A DNA stretch of 7,623 nucleotides from Pseudanabaenaceae cyanobacterium MP8IB2.15 (GCA_030248825.1 JARCMB010000013.1:1-7623); one strand, 5' to 3'. Shown: positions 1 through 6,604, counted from the first letter of the stretch. Program-made: numbers and translations. The notes: generated by a model not told the origin, from the letters alone.

Positions 1-243
1 AATCATTCTCTGAGCAGCATCAATTCCTGCACGCGCCGCTCGAACGATCGCTGGATCGGGAGCCATGTCAATGCAGTCAGCCCCAGCCAGAGTATATACC
101 AGTGCTAGATTCCGTACAGATGGGATGTGTTGATAACTCGCGCCACAGATCAATTTAAACCACTGATGCGTATAGAGCGATCGAAGTGGCGATGGCGATT
201 TTTCAGACTTAAGCTCGGGATCGGAGTTTAACAATTTGTTCAT
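1..243 (-). CDS. ldpA: LdpA-like circadian input Fe-S protein, N-terminal part (partial)
   Basis: The frame is open from an ATG at 243 to the left edge (81 codons), so the C-terminal part of the protein is outside the window. After a polar N-terminus of about 27 residues comes WFKLICGASYQHIPSVRNLA and then LVYTLAGADCIDMAPDPAIV, which I recognise from memory as the conserved start of cyanobacterial LdpA. In Synechococcus elongatus LdpA carries iron-sulfur clusters and links cellular redox state to the period of the Kai clock. The cluster-binding ferredoxin-like part is expected downstream of the visible portion and cannot be checked. The gene lies 56 bp after trmD on the same strand, so it may be the last gene of the phasin-like/trmD unit. 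No strong Shine-Dalgarno precedes the ATG. The family call rests on recalled motif similarity; that it is a real coding frame is fairly safe. Confidence 0.75.
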   Translation of the reverse strand, partial: MNKLLNSDPELKSEKSPSPLRSLYTHQWFKLICGASYQHIPSVRNLALVYTLAGADCIDMAPDPAIVRAARAGIDAAQRMI

Positions 244-299
244 TGCTTATCTATGCTAATACTCGATCCCTAGATATGCCAAGTTAACAACTAGTTAAA

Positions 300-968
300 T
301 CAAAGTAAATCGGGGCGGCGATCGCGAGTGTTTTGTAACTGTTGCTCTTTCCGCCATCGATCGATCCGAGCATGATTGCCTGAAAGTAATACATCTGGGA
401 CTTGCCAACCGCGAAAATCTTGGGGGCGCGTGTATTGTGGATAATCTAATAAGCCATCTTCAAAGCTTTCAAGTTTGAGCGATTCGGTTTTACCAACTGT
501 GCCTGGCAATAATCGCACCACGCCATTGATCAAAGCCAGCGCAGGAATTTCACCACAGGTCAACACAAAGTCGCCTAAAGAAATCTCTCGCGTCACAAGT
601 CGATCGCAAACTCTCTGATCCACGCCTTCGTAGCTGCCACAGATCAAAACAAGTTGATCGAATGTGACTAATTCTTTCAAGATCGATTGTTTGAGCGGCT
701 CTCCTTGCGGGGTGACGAAAATAATTTCACGCTTCGGCAAAACTGGTAAAGATTCCACCGCCGCAAAGATTGGCTCTGGCTTCATCAACATGCCCACACC
801 GCCACCGTATGGTTCATCATCGACGCGATGATGCTTATCGGTGGTAAAGTCGCGCGGATTGGTCAGCACAACTGTGGCAATTTGATTGGCGATCGCCTTA
901 CCAAGCAAACTCGTAGTTAGGGGCGAGCTAAAAAAATCTGGAAATAAAGTCACAACGTCTATCCGCAT
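300..968 (-). CDS. trmD: tRNA (guanine-N1-)-methyltransferase TrmD
   Basis: TrmD uses S-adenosylmethionine to methylate N1 of G37, next to the anticodon, in tRNAs read with a 36-G; this prevents +1 frameshifting. The 222-residue product is near the short end of the family and is complete. Visible family motifs are the start MRIDVVTLFPDFF, DDEPYGGGVGMLM at 50-62, CGSYEGVDQRV at 110-120, the knot segment SLGDFVLTCGEIPALALING at 130-149, RLLPG at 152-156, GLLDYPQYTRP at 172-182 and VLLSGNHARIDRWR at 193-206. Compared with the E. coli enzyme as I remember it, the catalytic Arg is kept (R152), the first Gly of the GGE loop is Cys (C138), and the residue aligned with the proposed general base Asp169 is Glu (E167). 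The start ATG overlaps the TAA stop of the upstream gene (TAATG), so translation is probably coupled. Confidence 0.97.
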   Translation of the reverse strand: MRIDVVTLFPDFFSSPLTTSLLGKAIANQIATVVLTNPRDFTTDKHHRVDDEPYGGGVGMLMKPEPIFAAVESLPVLPKREIIFVTPQGEPLKQSILKELVTFDQLVLICGSYEGVDQRVCDRLVTREISLGDFVLTCGEIPALALINGVVRLLPGTVGKTESLKLESFEDGLLDYPQYTRPQDFRGWQVPDVLLSGNHARIDRWRKEQQLQNTRDRRPDLL

Positions 969-1369
969 TAGCCTTGGCTTTGGCGAATTTTTTCGAGTTC
1001 GGTTCTGAGGTCAGCTAGTTGTTGGGTGAGTTCTTGGAGGTCGGCTTGGACGTTGGAATCGACCACGGTTGTCGCCGTTGTATTTACGGTGTTTACGGAC
1101 GTGAGATCGGCGGCCTGATCTGATGGACTAGGCGTAGTGGTTTTGATTTGCTGCGCGACAAAGTTATCGACCAAATTGCGGGCTTCAGATTCGGTCACAG
1201 CTCCTTTTTCGGCGAGTTCTTCAGTGGCGCTATTCAAATCCCGTCGAATGGCATCAAACCGATCTTGAGCTTTACGAGGGTCTTGAATTACCTCTAGCAG
1301 GCTAGCAGTTGCCCCCAGAGTGACGTAAAAACCTTTCTGTAGCAGTTTTGCCAAATCAAAAGAATCCAT
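968..1369 (-). CDS. small phasin-like coiled-coil protein, function unknown
   Basis: This 133-residue acidic protein has three visible parts. Residues 1-75 are predicted helical, with a short apolar stretch (GFYVTLGATASLLEVIQD, 13-30) followed by charged helices. Residues 76-106 are a Thr/Ser-rich linker. Residues 107-130 form a coiled coil with leucines at 111, 114, 118, 121, 125 and Ile at 128, a regular 3-4 heptad spacing. This layout (amphipathic helix, linker, C-terminal zipper) resembles phasin/PhaF-like proteins that coat polymer granules and their cyanobacterial relatives, but no diagnostic motif is present and a granule role is only a guess. The start is supported by TTGAGG four bases upstream of the ATG. 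The stop overlaps the trmD start by one base (TAATG). A TAGAAT box on the minus strand at 1401-1406 could be its -10 element. There is no signal peptide or clear membrane helix. Confidence 0.85.
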   Translation of the reverse strand: MDSFDLAKLLQKGFYVTLGATASLLEVIQDPRKAQDRFDAIRRDLNSATEELAEKGAVTESEARNLVDNFVAQQIKTTTPSPSDQAADLTSVNTVNTTATTVVDSNVQADLQELTQQLADLRTELEKIRQSQG

Positions 1370-1464
1370 AAAACCTCAACAGTGTGTAGTTTTGTATTCA
1401 ATTCTAAACCTTATTTTTGCAATGTATCTTGGTTAGAGACATTCTTAAACAAAGTGAGTCAGGT

Positions 1465-1761
1465 ATGGCGGTAATTGAGTGGCTAAGATTTGCGGTGCCA
1501 ATCGAGCTGAGAGAAGCATTTATCCAAAAAGATGAAGAAGTTTGGACTACGAGACTACATGATTTCTCGGGATTTATCGGTAAGGAGGTTTGGCTCGATC
1601 CCAGTACCTCAGATGTAGTTTTAGTATTTCATTGGTCGAGCTTCGAGGCGTGGCATAGCATCCCAAAAAACGAGATCTTACGGCTCAAAACCCAGATGGG
1701 AGATTTAGATCTGCCAGTAATCGAAAGCCGTGCCTACCAGGTACGCAAGTTTTTACACTAG
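1465..1761 (+). CDS. TIGR03792 family protein, function unknown
   Basis: The 98-residue product reads MAVIEWLRFAVPIELREAFI and continues with QKDEEVWTTRLHDFSGFIGK, EVWLDPSTSDVVLVFHW and a terminal AYQVRKF. From memory this matches TIGR03792, an uncharacterised family reported mainly from cyanobacteria. The alternation of short strands and helices and the conserved Trp/Phe residues suggest a small ferredoxin-like (ABM-type) alpha/beta domain, but that is inference and no catalytic residue is evident. The frame stays open upstream to a TTG at 1417; I prefer the ATG at 1465 because the family normally begins at this VIEWLRF block and the 16 extra residues look unlike it. Only a weak AGG lies just before the ATG. 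It is the only well-supported complete plus-strand gene, divergent from the phasin-like gene and convergent with uppS. Confidence 0.85.
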   Translation: MAVIEWLRFAVPIELREAFIQKDEEVWTTRLHDFSGFIGKEVWLDPSTSDVVLVFHWSSFEAWHSIPKNEILRLKTQMGDLDLPVIESRAYQVRKFLH

Positions 1762-1811
1762 TTTTGCTCAATCAAGTTGTCCCTTTAGTTGAAATGTGAG
1801 TGACTTTGCGG

Positions 1812-1845
1812 GGACAGGGGTTTCTCTGTTCAATCCTTTTGAGCC
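1812..1845 (+). terminator. weak candidate terminator after the TIGR03792 gene
   Basis: In the 97-bp space between two convergent genes, the plus-strand RNA can pair GGACAG (1812-1817) with CUGUUC (1826-1831) across an 8-nt loop, using one G-U pair, followed by CCUUUUG. The U-tract is short and the hairpin is small, so the call is weak. A looser outer pairing of GCTCAA (1766-1771) with TTGAGC (1839-1844) also exists. No convincing terminator for uppS on the minus strand is visible. Confidence 0.3.
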
Positions 1846-1858
1846 AGTTGATGATTGA

Positions 1859-2605
1859 TTACTTCACCTTACCAAAGCGTCGATCGCGTTGTTGATAAGC
1901 AACTAAGGCATGGTGAAATTCGGTTCGATCGAACTCTGGCCAGAGAATATCGGTGAAATAGATTTCGGTATAAGCAATCTGCCAAAGCAAAAAATTACTC
2001 AATCGCATTTCGCCACTGGTGCGGATCAACAGGTCAGGATCGTGAATGCCTGAGGTGTAGAGATGTTGCTCGAATATACTCTCGTCGATATCTTCAGGGT
2101 TGAGTTCGCCAGCTCTAACTTTTTCGGCAACATGACGGCAAACCTTGATAATCTCGCGACGGCTACCATAGTTGATCGCAATATTGAATCGCACAGCTTT
2201 GTTATTCGCGGTTTCTGCCATCGAGTGTTGGATCTCAGCTTGCAGTGACTGTGGTAGTGCTTCTAGATCGCCCATGAAAGTGATCCGAACTCCCTCCATG
2301 CACATTTCATGCAATTCCTTGCGTAGTACCCGCTCAAATAACACCATGAGAAAATCGACTTCTTCGCTCGGTCGTCCCCAATTTTCGGTAGAGAAAGCAT
2401 AGGCAGTGAGAGATTCGATCCCCCAGTCTTTGCAACAGCGCAGTAGATCTTTAAGTACGTCTACACCTTGACGATGACCAACAATCCGAGGTAATCCTTG
2501 TTTTTTTGCCCAGCGACCGTTGCCATCCATAATTACGGCAACGTGTTGGGGTAGATGCTGGCGATCTAGATCGGCGGGCAGAGTGTGCAACAGCTTCACA
2601 TTCAT
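1859..2605 (-). CDS. uppS: isoprenyl transferase / undecaprenyl diphosphate synthase
   Basis: This cis-prenyltransferase adds isopentenyl units to farnesyl diphosphate to make the C55 lipid carrier used for peptidoglycan and glycan export; cyanobacterial homologues may make other chain lengths. Numbered from the chosen start, the motifs are HVAVIMDGNGRWA at 21-33 (Asp27 is the Mg2+/catalytic Asp), GHRQG at 43-47, LTAYAFSTENW at 66-76 and the C-terminal block DLLIRTSGEMRLSNFLLWQ at 191-209 that binds IPP. The frame extends to an ATG at 2668, but I place the start at 2605: that gives 248 residues, the usual family length, and an ATGA overlap with the cdaA stop, the typical arrangement for coupled translation. 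The 21 extra residues of the longer form are unconserved and would lie entirely within cdaA. The enzyme is cytosolic and acts at the inner membrane surface. Confidence 0.96.
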   Translation of the reverse strand: MNVKLLHTLPADLDRQHLPQHVAVIMDGNGRWAKKQGLPRIVGHRQGVDVLKDLLRCCKDWGIESLTAYAFSTENWGRPSEEVDFLMVLFERVLRKELHEMCMEGVRITFMGDLEALPQSLQAEIQHSMAETANNKAVRFNIAINYGSRREIIKVCRHVAEKVRAGELNPEDIDESIFEQHLYTSGIHDPDLLIRTSGEMRLSNFLLWQIAYTEIYFTDILWPEFDRTEFHHALVAYQQRDRRFGKVK

Positions 2606-3522
2606 TTCTTTAATGGCGGTTTTGTCGGTGACTTGATCGATATTTTTCCCATGCGTAGCCACGACCACAGCCAGTTGAATCGGGGAACATTGCCGACCAA
2701 GGTGGTGGGTCGATCTCGCCTTAGTCTGATCTCTAGCACTTCGCGCAATCTGGCACTGGTAACGGGGCGATCTAGATTACCATTCTCGGCAATCGCGATC
2801 GCGCCTGTTTCCTCCGACACGACAATGCAAAAGCACTGACTCACCCGTTCGGTAATTCCCATTGCGGCTCTGTGTCTCGTCCCAATCTCGCGTGAGGCAG
2901 AACGGGCCGAGAGTGGCAAAATCACACCTGCCGCCACAATTCGCTGATCTCGCATCAGCACTGCCCCATCATGTAATAAAGTCGAAGTTTGAAAAATAGT
3001 TTGTAACAGCTCCTTCGATAACTCAGCGTTTAAACGTACCCCAGCTACGGAAAAACTATGTTCTTCGATCGGTTCACCTGTCTCGATCACGATCAATGCT
3101 CCCGTGCGATTTTGGGATAACTCTTTCACAGCATCGATCATCTCATCGATCGAACTATCAGAGCTACTCTGGACTCGCCTTTTGCTGGGGCGCAGTAAAC
3201 CTAGAATGTCACCTCGCCCTAATTGTTCCAAAAAACGCCTTAACTCAGGTTGTAACATCATGGCTAACCCCACGGCTGAACCGATCAAGAGTTTGTCCAG
3301 CACAAATGTCAGCAGTTCCAGTCCTAGGTTTTTGCTCACAATATTAAAAATCAAGAGCAGGATAAACCCACGCACCATCAAGAGAATGCGGCGATCGATT
3401 GTGAGGGCCAGCATAAGATAGACCAGTGACATCACTGATAGCCAGTCGATCGCTCTCCAAATAAATCCGATCGCATTAAAGTTACCCAGCCAATTGCTTA
3501 GCCAATTGCTTAGCCAATGCAT
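2602..3522 (-). CDS. cdaA: membrane diadenylate cyclase (c-di-AMP synthase), CdaA/DacA type
   Basis: The enzyme condenses two ATP into cyclic di-AMP, a messenger controlling potassium/osmolyte transport and, in other bacteria, wall homeostasis. The 306-residue product has three apolar segments near the N-terminus (about 24-42, 48-65 and 70-90), then QPELRRFLEQLGR (91-103) and a DisA_N cyclase domain: GALIVIE at 141-147, LLHDGAVLM at 182-190 with the DGA motif at 185-187, GTRHRAAMG at 214-222 with RHR at 216-218, and VSEETGAIAIAENG at 235-248. Both catalytic signatures are intact. A basic 30-residue C-terminal tail extends beyond the usual domain. GAGAGGGG lies seven bases before the ATG, a strong ribosome-binding site. 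The N-terminus contains LSNWLSNW, encoded by a 12-bp tandem repeat. It lies 63 bp after lysA and overlaps uppS by ATGA, so all three are probably one operon. Confidence 0.96.
   Translation of the reverse strand: MHWLSNWLSNWLGNFNAIGFIWRAIDWLSVMSLVYLMLALTIDRRILLMVRGFILLLIFNIVSKNLGLELLTFVLDKLLIGSAVGLAMMLQPELRRFLEQLGRGDILGLLRPSKRRVQSSSDSSIDEMIDAVKELSQNRTGALIVIETGEPIEEHSFSVAGVRLNAELSKELLQTIFQTSTLLHDGAVLMRDQRIVAAGVILPLSARSASREIGTRHRAAMGITERVSQCFCIVVSEETGAIAIAENGNLDRPVTSARLREVLEIRLRRDRPTTLVGNVPRFNWLWSWLRMGKISIKSPTKPPLKK
3490..3521. repeat. 12-bp tandem repeat inside the start of cdaA
   Basis: The unit CCAATTGCTTAG occurs twice in perfect tandem (3490-3501 and 3502-3513), followed by a partial third copy CCAATGCA (3514-3521). 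Because 12 bp is four codons, it encodes the repeated LSNW at residues 4-11 of CdaA, and gain or loss of a unit would not shift the frame. It sits just before the first membrane segment. Confidence 0.9.
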
Positions 3523-3585
3523 TCATACCCCTCTCTTGAGAACGCTCGTTTAGCCACCTTTCAACCTGTCAAAAACTCTCCGAGC

Positions 3586-4992
3586 TTAATCTCTCTCTGC
3601 TAAACTTAACCTCTCTGGTAAACAGTCCTGACGGATCAGATCCCGATAAGTTTCGCGCTTGAGGATGAGATTGGCTTCGCCATTTTGGACTAAAACAGCC
3701 GCCAACTTCGGAATGCGATTATAGTTGGAAGCCATGCTGTAATTGTAGGCTCCAGTATCTAAAACCACCAAAATATCGCCAGGTTGAGTTTGAGGCAGCT
3801 TAATATCTTTGATCAAAATATCGCCTGACTCGCAATGTTTGCCCGCAACAGTCACAGTTTGATTGGCTTCACTGCTCATCCGATTAGCCACGATTGCGCG
3901 ATACTGAGACTGATAGGTGATCGGGCGTGGGTTATCTGACATACCGCCGTCGATCGTGATGTAAGTGCGACCATTCGGGACGGTTTTGCTGCTACCTAGT
4001 GTATATGCTGTCACACAGGCAGTGCCGACCAGCGATCGACCAGGTTCAGATAATAATTTTGGTAAGGCGATATTGAACTCTTGGCAAGCTTTAGTCACGC
4101 CTTCGCAGACAGTTTTGACCCATTCGTCAATGCTAGGGGGATCATCCGACTCGGTGTAGCGAATCCCCAAGCCACCGCCGATATTCAACTCAGTAAATTT
4201 CAACCCGAACTTGTCGTCAGCGACTTTGAACCACTGCATCATCACTTGACCGATATCTTGGTGTGGTTGGAGTTCAAAAATTTGGGAGCCGATGTGAGCG
4301 TGAATGCCGAGGCAGTTTAGGGTCGGTGATTTTGCCACAAACTCCAGCACAGCTTCGACTTCGTTGGGATCGAAACCAAATTTGCTGTCCAAATGCCCTG
4401 TGCGAATGTACTCATGGGTATGACACTCGATTCCAGGCGTAATCCGCAACATGATCCGAGGTGTGTGATTTAGACTCTCGGCTAATTGGTTTAGGGTTCT
4501 CAGTTCAAACCAGTTATCCACAACAATCACACAGCCAGATGCCAGAGCAAACTCTAGTTCTTCGCGGGATTTGTTGTTGCCATGCAGATAAAGATTTTGC
4601 GGATCGACACCTGCTTCTAGGGCCGTAAATAATTCTCCGCCCGACACGATATCGATACCCAATCCTTCAGACGCGACAATCGCACAAATCGCCAGACAAT
4701 TCCATGCCTTCGATGCATATAAAACTTGCGATCGACCTTGGTAATAAAGCTTAAACGCATCACGATATTGCTGACAAGCAACACGCAGGCTGTTTTCATC
4801 TAAAATGTACAGAGGTGAACCGTATTGCTGCACTAAATCCGACAGATCGCAGCCGCCGATTTCTAGTCGATCGAAATCATTCACCTTGGCGGTAAGTGGT
4901 AAAAGTTGTTGGTTTGGCGATCTCGTTTCGATTTCAGTCGCTTTAGCAAAGGAAGACACACTAGCTGCCAAATTGGGTAGAACCGTAGTCAT
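3586..4992 (-). CDS. lysA: diaminopimelate decarboxylase LysA
   Basis: This PLP enzyme decarboxylates meso-2,6-diaminopimelate to L-lysine, the last step of lysine synthesis, drawing on the same pool used as a cross-linker in peptidoglycan. The 468-residue product is a complete group IV (alanine-racemase-like) decarboxylase: YASKAWNC at 92-99 with the Schiff-base Lys95, HGNNKS at 137-142, HAHIGSQI at 231-238, GGGLGIRY at 272-279 (PLP phosphate loop), EPGRSLVG at 316-323, the substrate/catalytic CESGD at 387-391 from the partner subunit, and GAYNYSMASNYN at 414-425. The first 38 residues or so are a variable extension seen in longer cyanobacterial forms. The ATG is preceded only by a weak AAGAAA, but a TATAAT box lies about 26 bases beyond the expected mRNA 5' end. 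It heads the unit with cdaA 63 bp downstream. Confidence 0.97.
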   Translation of the reverse strand: MTTVLPNLAASVSSFAKATEIETRSPNQQLLPLTAKVNDFDRLEIGGCDLSDLVQQYGSPLYILDENSLRVACQQYRDAFKLYYQGRSQVLYASKAWNCLAICAIVASEGLGIDIVSGGELFTALEAGVDPQNLYLHGNNKSREELEFALASGCVIVVDNWFELRTLNQLAESLNHTPRIMLRITPGIECHTHEYIRTGHLDSKFGFDPNEVEAVLEFVAKSPTLNCLGIHAHIGSQIFELQPHQDIGQVMMQWFKVADDKFGLKFTELNIGGGLGIRYTESDDPPSIDEWVKTVCEGVTKACQEFNIALPKLLSEPGRSLVGTACVTAYTLGSSKTVPNGRTYITIDGGMSDNPRPITYQSQYRAIVANRMSSEANQTVTVAGKHCESGDILIKDIKLPQTQPGDILVVLDTGAYNYSMASNYNRIPKLAAVLVQNGEANLILKRETYRDLIRQDCLPERLSLAERD

Positions 4993-5007
4993 TGATTAGT
5001 ATTTCTT

Positions 5008-5054
5008 AAGGTTAACTCCCACCTATTATAGAAGGGCAAGCGATCGTTAACCTT
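5008..5054. repeat. inverted repeat bracketing the lysA promoter
   Basis: AAGGTTAAC (5008-5016) and GTTAACCTT (5046-5054) are perfect 9-bp inverted arms 29 bp apart; each contains the palindrome GTTAAC. One arm covers the presumed -35 region of lysA and the other lies at about +2 to +10. On the minus strand it is not followed by a U-tract, so it is not a terminator for cysK. It may be a paired operator. Confidence 0.6.
5025..5053 (-). promoter_or_regulatory. candidate lysA promoter
   Basis: On the minus strand a perfect TATAAT occupies 5030-5025. With a 17-bp spacer the -35 hexamer is AGGTTA (5053-5048), a poor match to TTGACA, so an activator or a lax -35 is likely. The expected transcription start is near 5018, giving a leader of about 26 bases before lysA. 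Confidence 0.55.
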
Positions 5055-5071
5055 TTTAGGCTTCCCCGAAA

Positions 5072-6028
5072 TTATCGATTAAGCGCGGCAAGCTCAGCAT
5101 CTTGGAACATCGGTGTACTGAGATAGCGTTCACCAAAACTGGGTTGGATCATCACGATCATTTTGCCTTTATTCTCAGGGCGTTTGGCAATTTGGAGCGA
5201 GGCATACAGAGCCGCACCGCTAGAAATACCCGACAACAATCCTTCTTCTTTCGCCAGTCTGCGTCCATAGGCGATCGCCTGATCATCTGTTACCGCGATC
5301 ACTTCATCGATCAGGTCTTGGCGCATAACTTCAGGCACAAACCCCGCACCAATTCCTTGAATCTTATGTGGGCCTGGTCGTCCACCCGCTAACACTTGGC
5401 TATTGGCTGGCTCTACGGCGATCGCTTTAAAACTAGGCTTATGTTGTTTAAGGATTTCTGCCACGCCCGTAATCGTGCCACCAGTTCCCACCCCAGCCAC
5501 AACAAAGTCCACCAGCCCATCGGTATCATCCCAAATCTCTTGAGCTGTGGTAACGCGATGGATCGCAGGATTAGCAGGATTGCGAAACTGTTGCAGCATA
5601 TAGGCATTGGGTTCTTTTTCAGTAATCTCTGTGGCACGACGAATCGCCCCACCCATCCCTTCACTACCAGGCGTAAGTTCCAATTCTGCTCCAAATGCCC
5701 GTAACATCGCCCGTCGTTCCATACTCATCGTGTCTGGCATCGTCAGAATGAGCCGATAACCCTTCGCCGCAGCCACCATCGCCAGAGCAATGCCTGTATT
5801 CCCTGAGGTTGGCTCTACTAGAGTAGTTTTACCTGGCAGAATTAAACCATTTTGCTCTGCTACCGTCACCATGTTGATGCCAATCCGATCCTTCACCGAA
5901 GCTGAAGGATTCATCCCTTCTAACTTGACGATGATGCGCGCCCCACAATTTTCGGATTGAGGAATCCGATTTAATTCGACTAGAGGTGTATGACCGATCA
6001 GTTCTGTGATGTTATGCGCAATTTTCAT
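5072..6028 (-). CDS. cysK: cysteine synthase A (O-acetylserine sulfhydrylase)
   Basis: The enzyme replaces the acetyl group of O-acetylserine with sulfide to give L-cysteine, using PLP. The 318-residue product is full length for the family. Visible motifs are ELIGHTPLVELNRI at 9-22, PSASVKDRIG at 41-50 with the PLP lysine K46, the substrate loop PTSGNTGIAL at 73-82, the phosphate-binding GVGTGGTITG at 179-188, GISSGAA at 267-273 with the pyridine-N serine, and QPSFGERYLST at 295-305. The loop EVMRQDLIDEVIAVTD (233-248) is typical of CysK rather than cystathionine beta-synthase. It starts 18 bp after the Rrf2-family gene on the same strand, so the two are probably co-transcribed and the regulator may sense cysteine status. 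No extra domain or defect is visible. Confidence 0.97.
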   Translation of the reverse strand: MKIAHNITELIGHTPLVELNRIPQSENCGARIIVKLEGMNPSASVKDRIGINMVTVAEQNGLILPGKTTLVEPTSGNTGIALAMVAAAKGYRLILTMPDTMSMERRAMLRAFGAELELTPGSEGMGGAIRRATEITEKEPNAYMLQQFRNPANPAIHRVTTAQEIWDDTDGLVDFVVAGVGTGGTITGVAEILKQHKPSFKAIAVEPANSQVLAGGRPGPHKIQGIGAGFVPEVMRQDLIDEVIAVTDDQAIAYGRRLAKEEGLLSGISSGAALYASLQIAKRPENKGKMIVMIQPSFGERYLSTPMFQDAELAALNR

Positions 6029-6046
6029 AATCTAGCTTTGTTGTCT

Positions 6047-6526
6047 TTAGATGTAATACATTGTGGTTGCCAATTGCCGAAGTTTTTCTTTCTCGTGCAA
6101 ATCTTTGAGCGTACAGCCAATCAGAACATCGGCGGCGGCTAGTTGGGCGGCGTGCCACAGTTCATGGACAACAGCCACAGCAGGATTTTCGGGATTCCCA
6201 TTCGGCTTTTTGGGCGCAGCGATCGATAGCGGCTCATTCCCCTCGATACAGCGAATGATATCGAGCACGCTGATTCTCCAAGGTTCACGCGCCAAAACAT
6301 ATCCACCTTTAGAGCCGCGATGACTACGCACTAAACCCTGCCTTCTCAGCGTGGCTAGTAGTTGCTCTAAGTATCGATCGGGGATATTCTTTTGGCTGGC
6401 AATCTGCCGAATTTGCAGGGGCTGCTCATCTGCAAAATGGGTGGCTAGCTCTAGCAGAGCCAAGATTGCGTATTCACTTTTTAAAGAAATTTCCACTCTA
6501 AAACCAGAATTATCACTCTTAATCAT
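6047..6526 (-). CDS. Rrf2-family transcriptional regulator without the Fe-S cysteine cluster
   Basis: The 159-residue product is an Rrf2-type winged helix-turn-helix protein: EISLKSEYAILALLELA at 12-28, QIRQIASQKNIPDRYLEQLL at 38-57 (recognition helix region), RRQGLVRSHRGSKGGYVLAR at 61-80 (wing), then a dimerisation helix near 118-150. Fe-S members such as IscR have three closely spaced cysteines around residues 92-104; here only Cys93 and Cys138 are present, separated by 45 residues, so an IscR-type [2Fe-2S] site is unlikely. The position 18 bp upstream of cysK recalls the Gram-positive CymR, an Rrf2 repressor of cysteine genes that binds CysK. The start is uncertain: the ATG at 6526 gives ten extra residues, whereas a GTG at 6496 would begin exactly at the usual family N-terminus; neither has a good Shine-Dalgarno. 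Confidence 0.92.
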   Translation of the reverse strand: MIKSDNSGFRVEISLKSEYAILALLELATHFADEQPLQIRQIASQKNIPDRYLEQLLATLRRQGLVRSHRGSKGGYVLAREPWRISVLDIIRCIEGNEPLSIAAPKKPNGNPENPAVAVVHELWHAAQLAAADVLIGCTLKDLHEKEKLRQLATTMYYI

Positions 6527-6576
6527 ACTACGGTAATGTGCAGGGGATTGAAGTGATCTTCACGGAAGTAGTGTTA

Positions 6577-6604
6577 TTTATACTTCTGTATTAACCTGCA
6601 TCAA
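6577..6604 (-). promoter_or_regulatory. candidate rrf2-cysK promoter within the higA 3' end
   Basis: On the minus strand TTGATG (6604-6599) is followed after 16 bp by TATAAA (6582-6577), which overlaps the higA stop codon. Transcription would begin near 6570, about 44 bases before the ATG of the Rrf2 gene. Just downstream is the short dyad GTGATCTTCAC (6553-6563), a possible autoregulatory site. Confidence 0.4.

Noticed and set aside
283..298. TTAAC/GTTAA inverted repeat between trmD and ldpA
   Set aside because: Five A/T-rich base pairs with a 5-nt loop and no U-tract; too weak to call a terminator or operator, despite the echo of GTTAAC near lysA.
1417..1464. TTG start for the TIGR03792 gene
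   Set aside because: The added 16 residues precede the conserved family start; the ATG at 1465 is preferred.
2606..2668. Longer uppS start at 2668
   Set aside because: It adds 21 unconserved residues entirely inside cdaA, while the ATG at 2605 gives the family length and an ATGA overlap.
3096..3421. Plus-strand ORFs of 83 and 105 codons
   Set aside because: They lie wholly opposite the conserved cyclase frame of cdaA, are rich in Ser/Arg/Asn as antisense frames often are, and resemble no family.
5008..5060. Inverted repeat plus T-run as an intrinsic terminator
   Set aside because: The T-run follows the repeat only on the plus strand, where no gene ends nearby; the 29-nt loop is also long.
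5102..5704. Plus-strand ORFs of 96 and 102 codons and a second minus-strand frame opposite or within cysK
   Set aside because: They are out-of-frame shadows of cysK, which is complete and conserved across this whole stretch.
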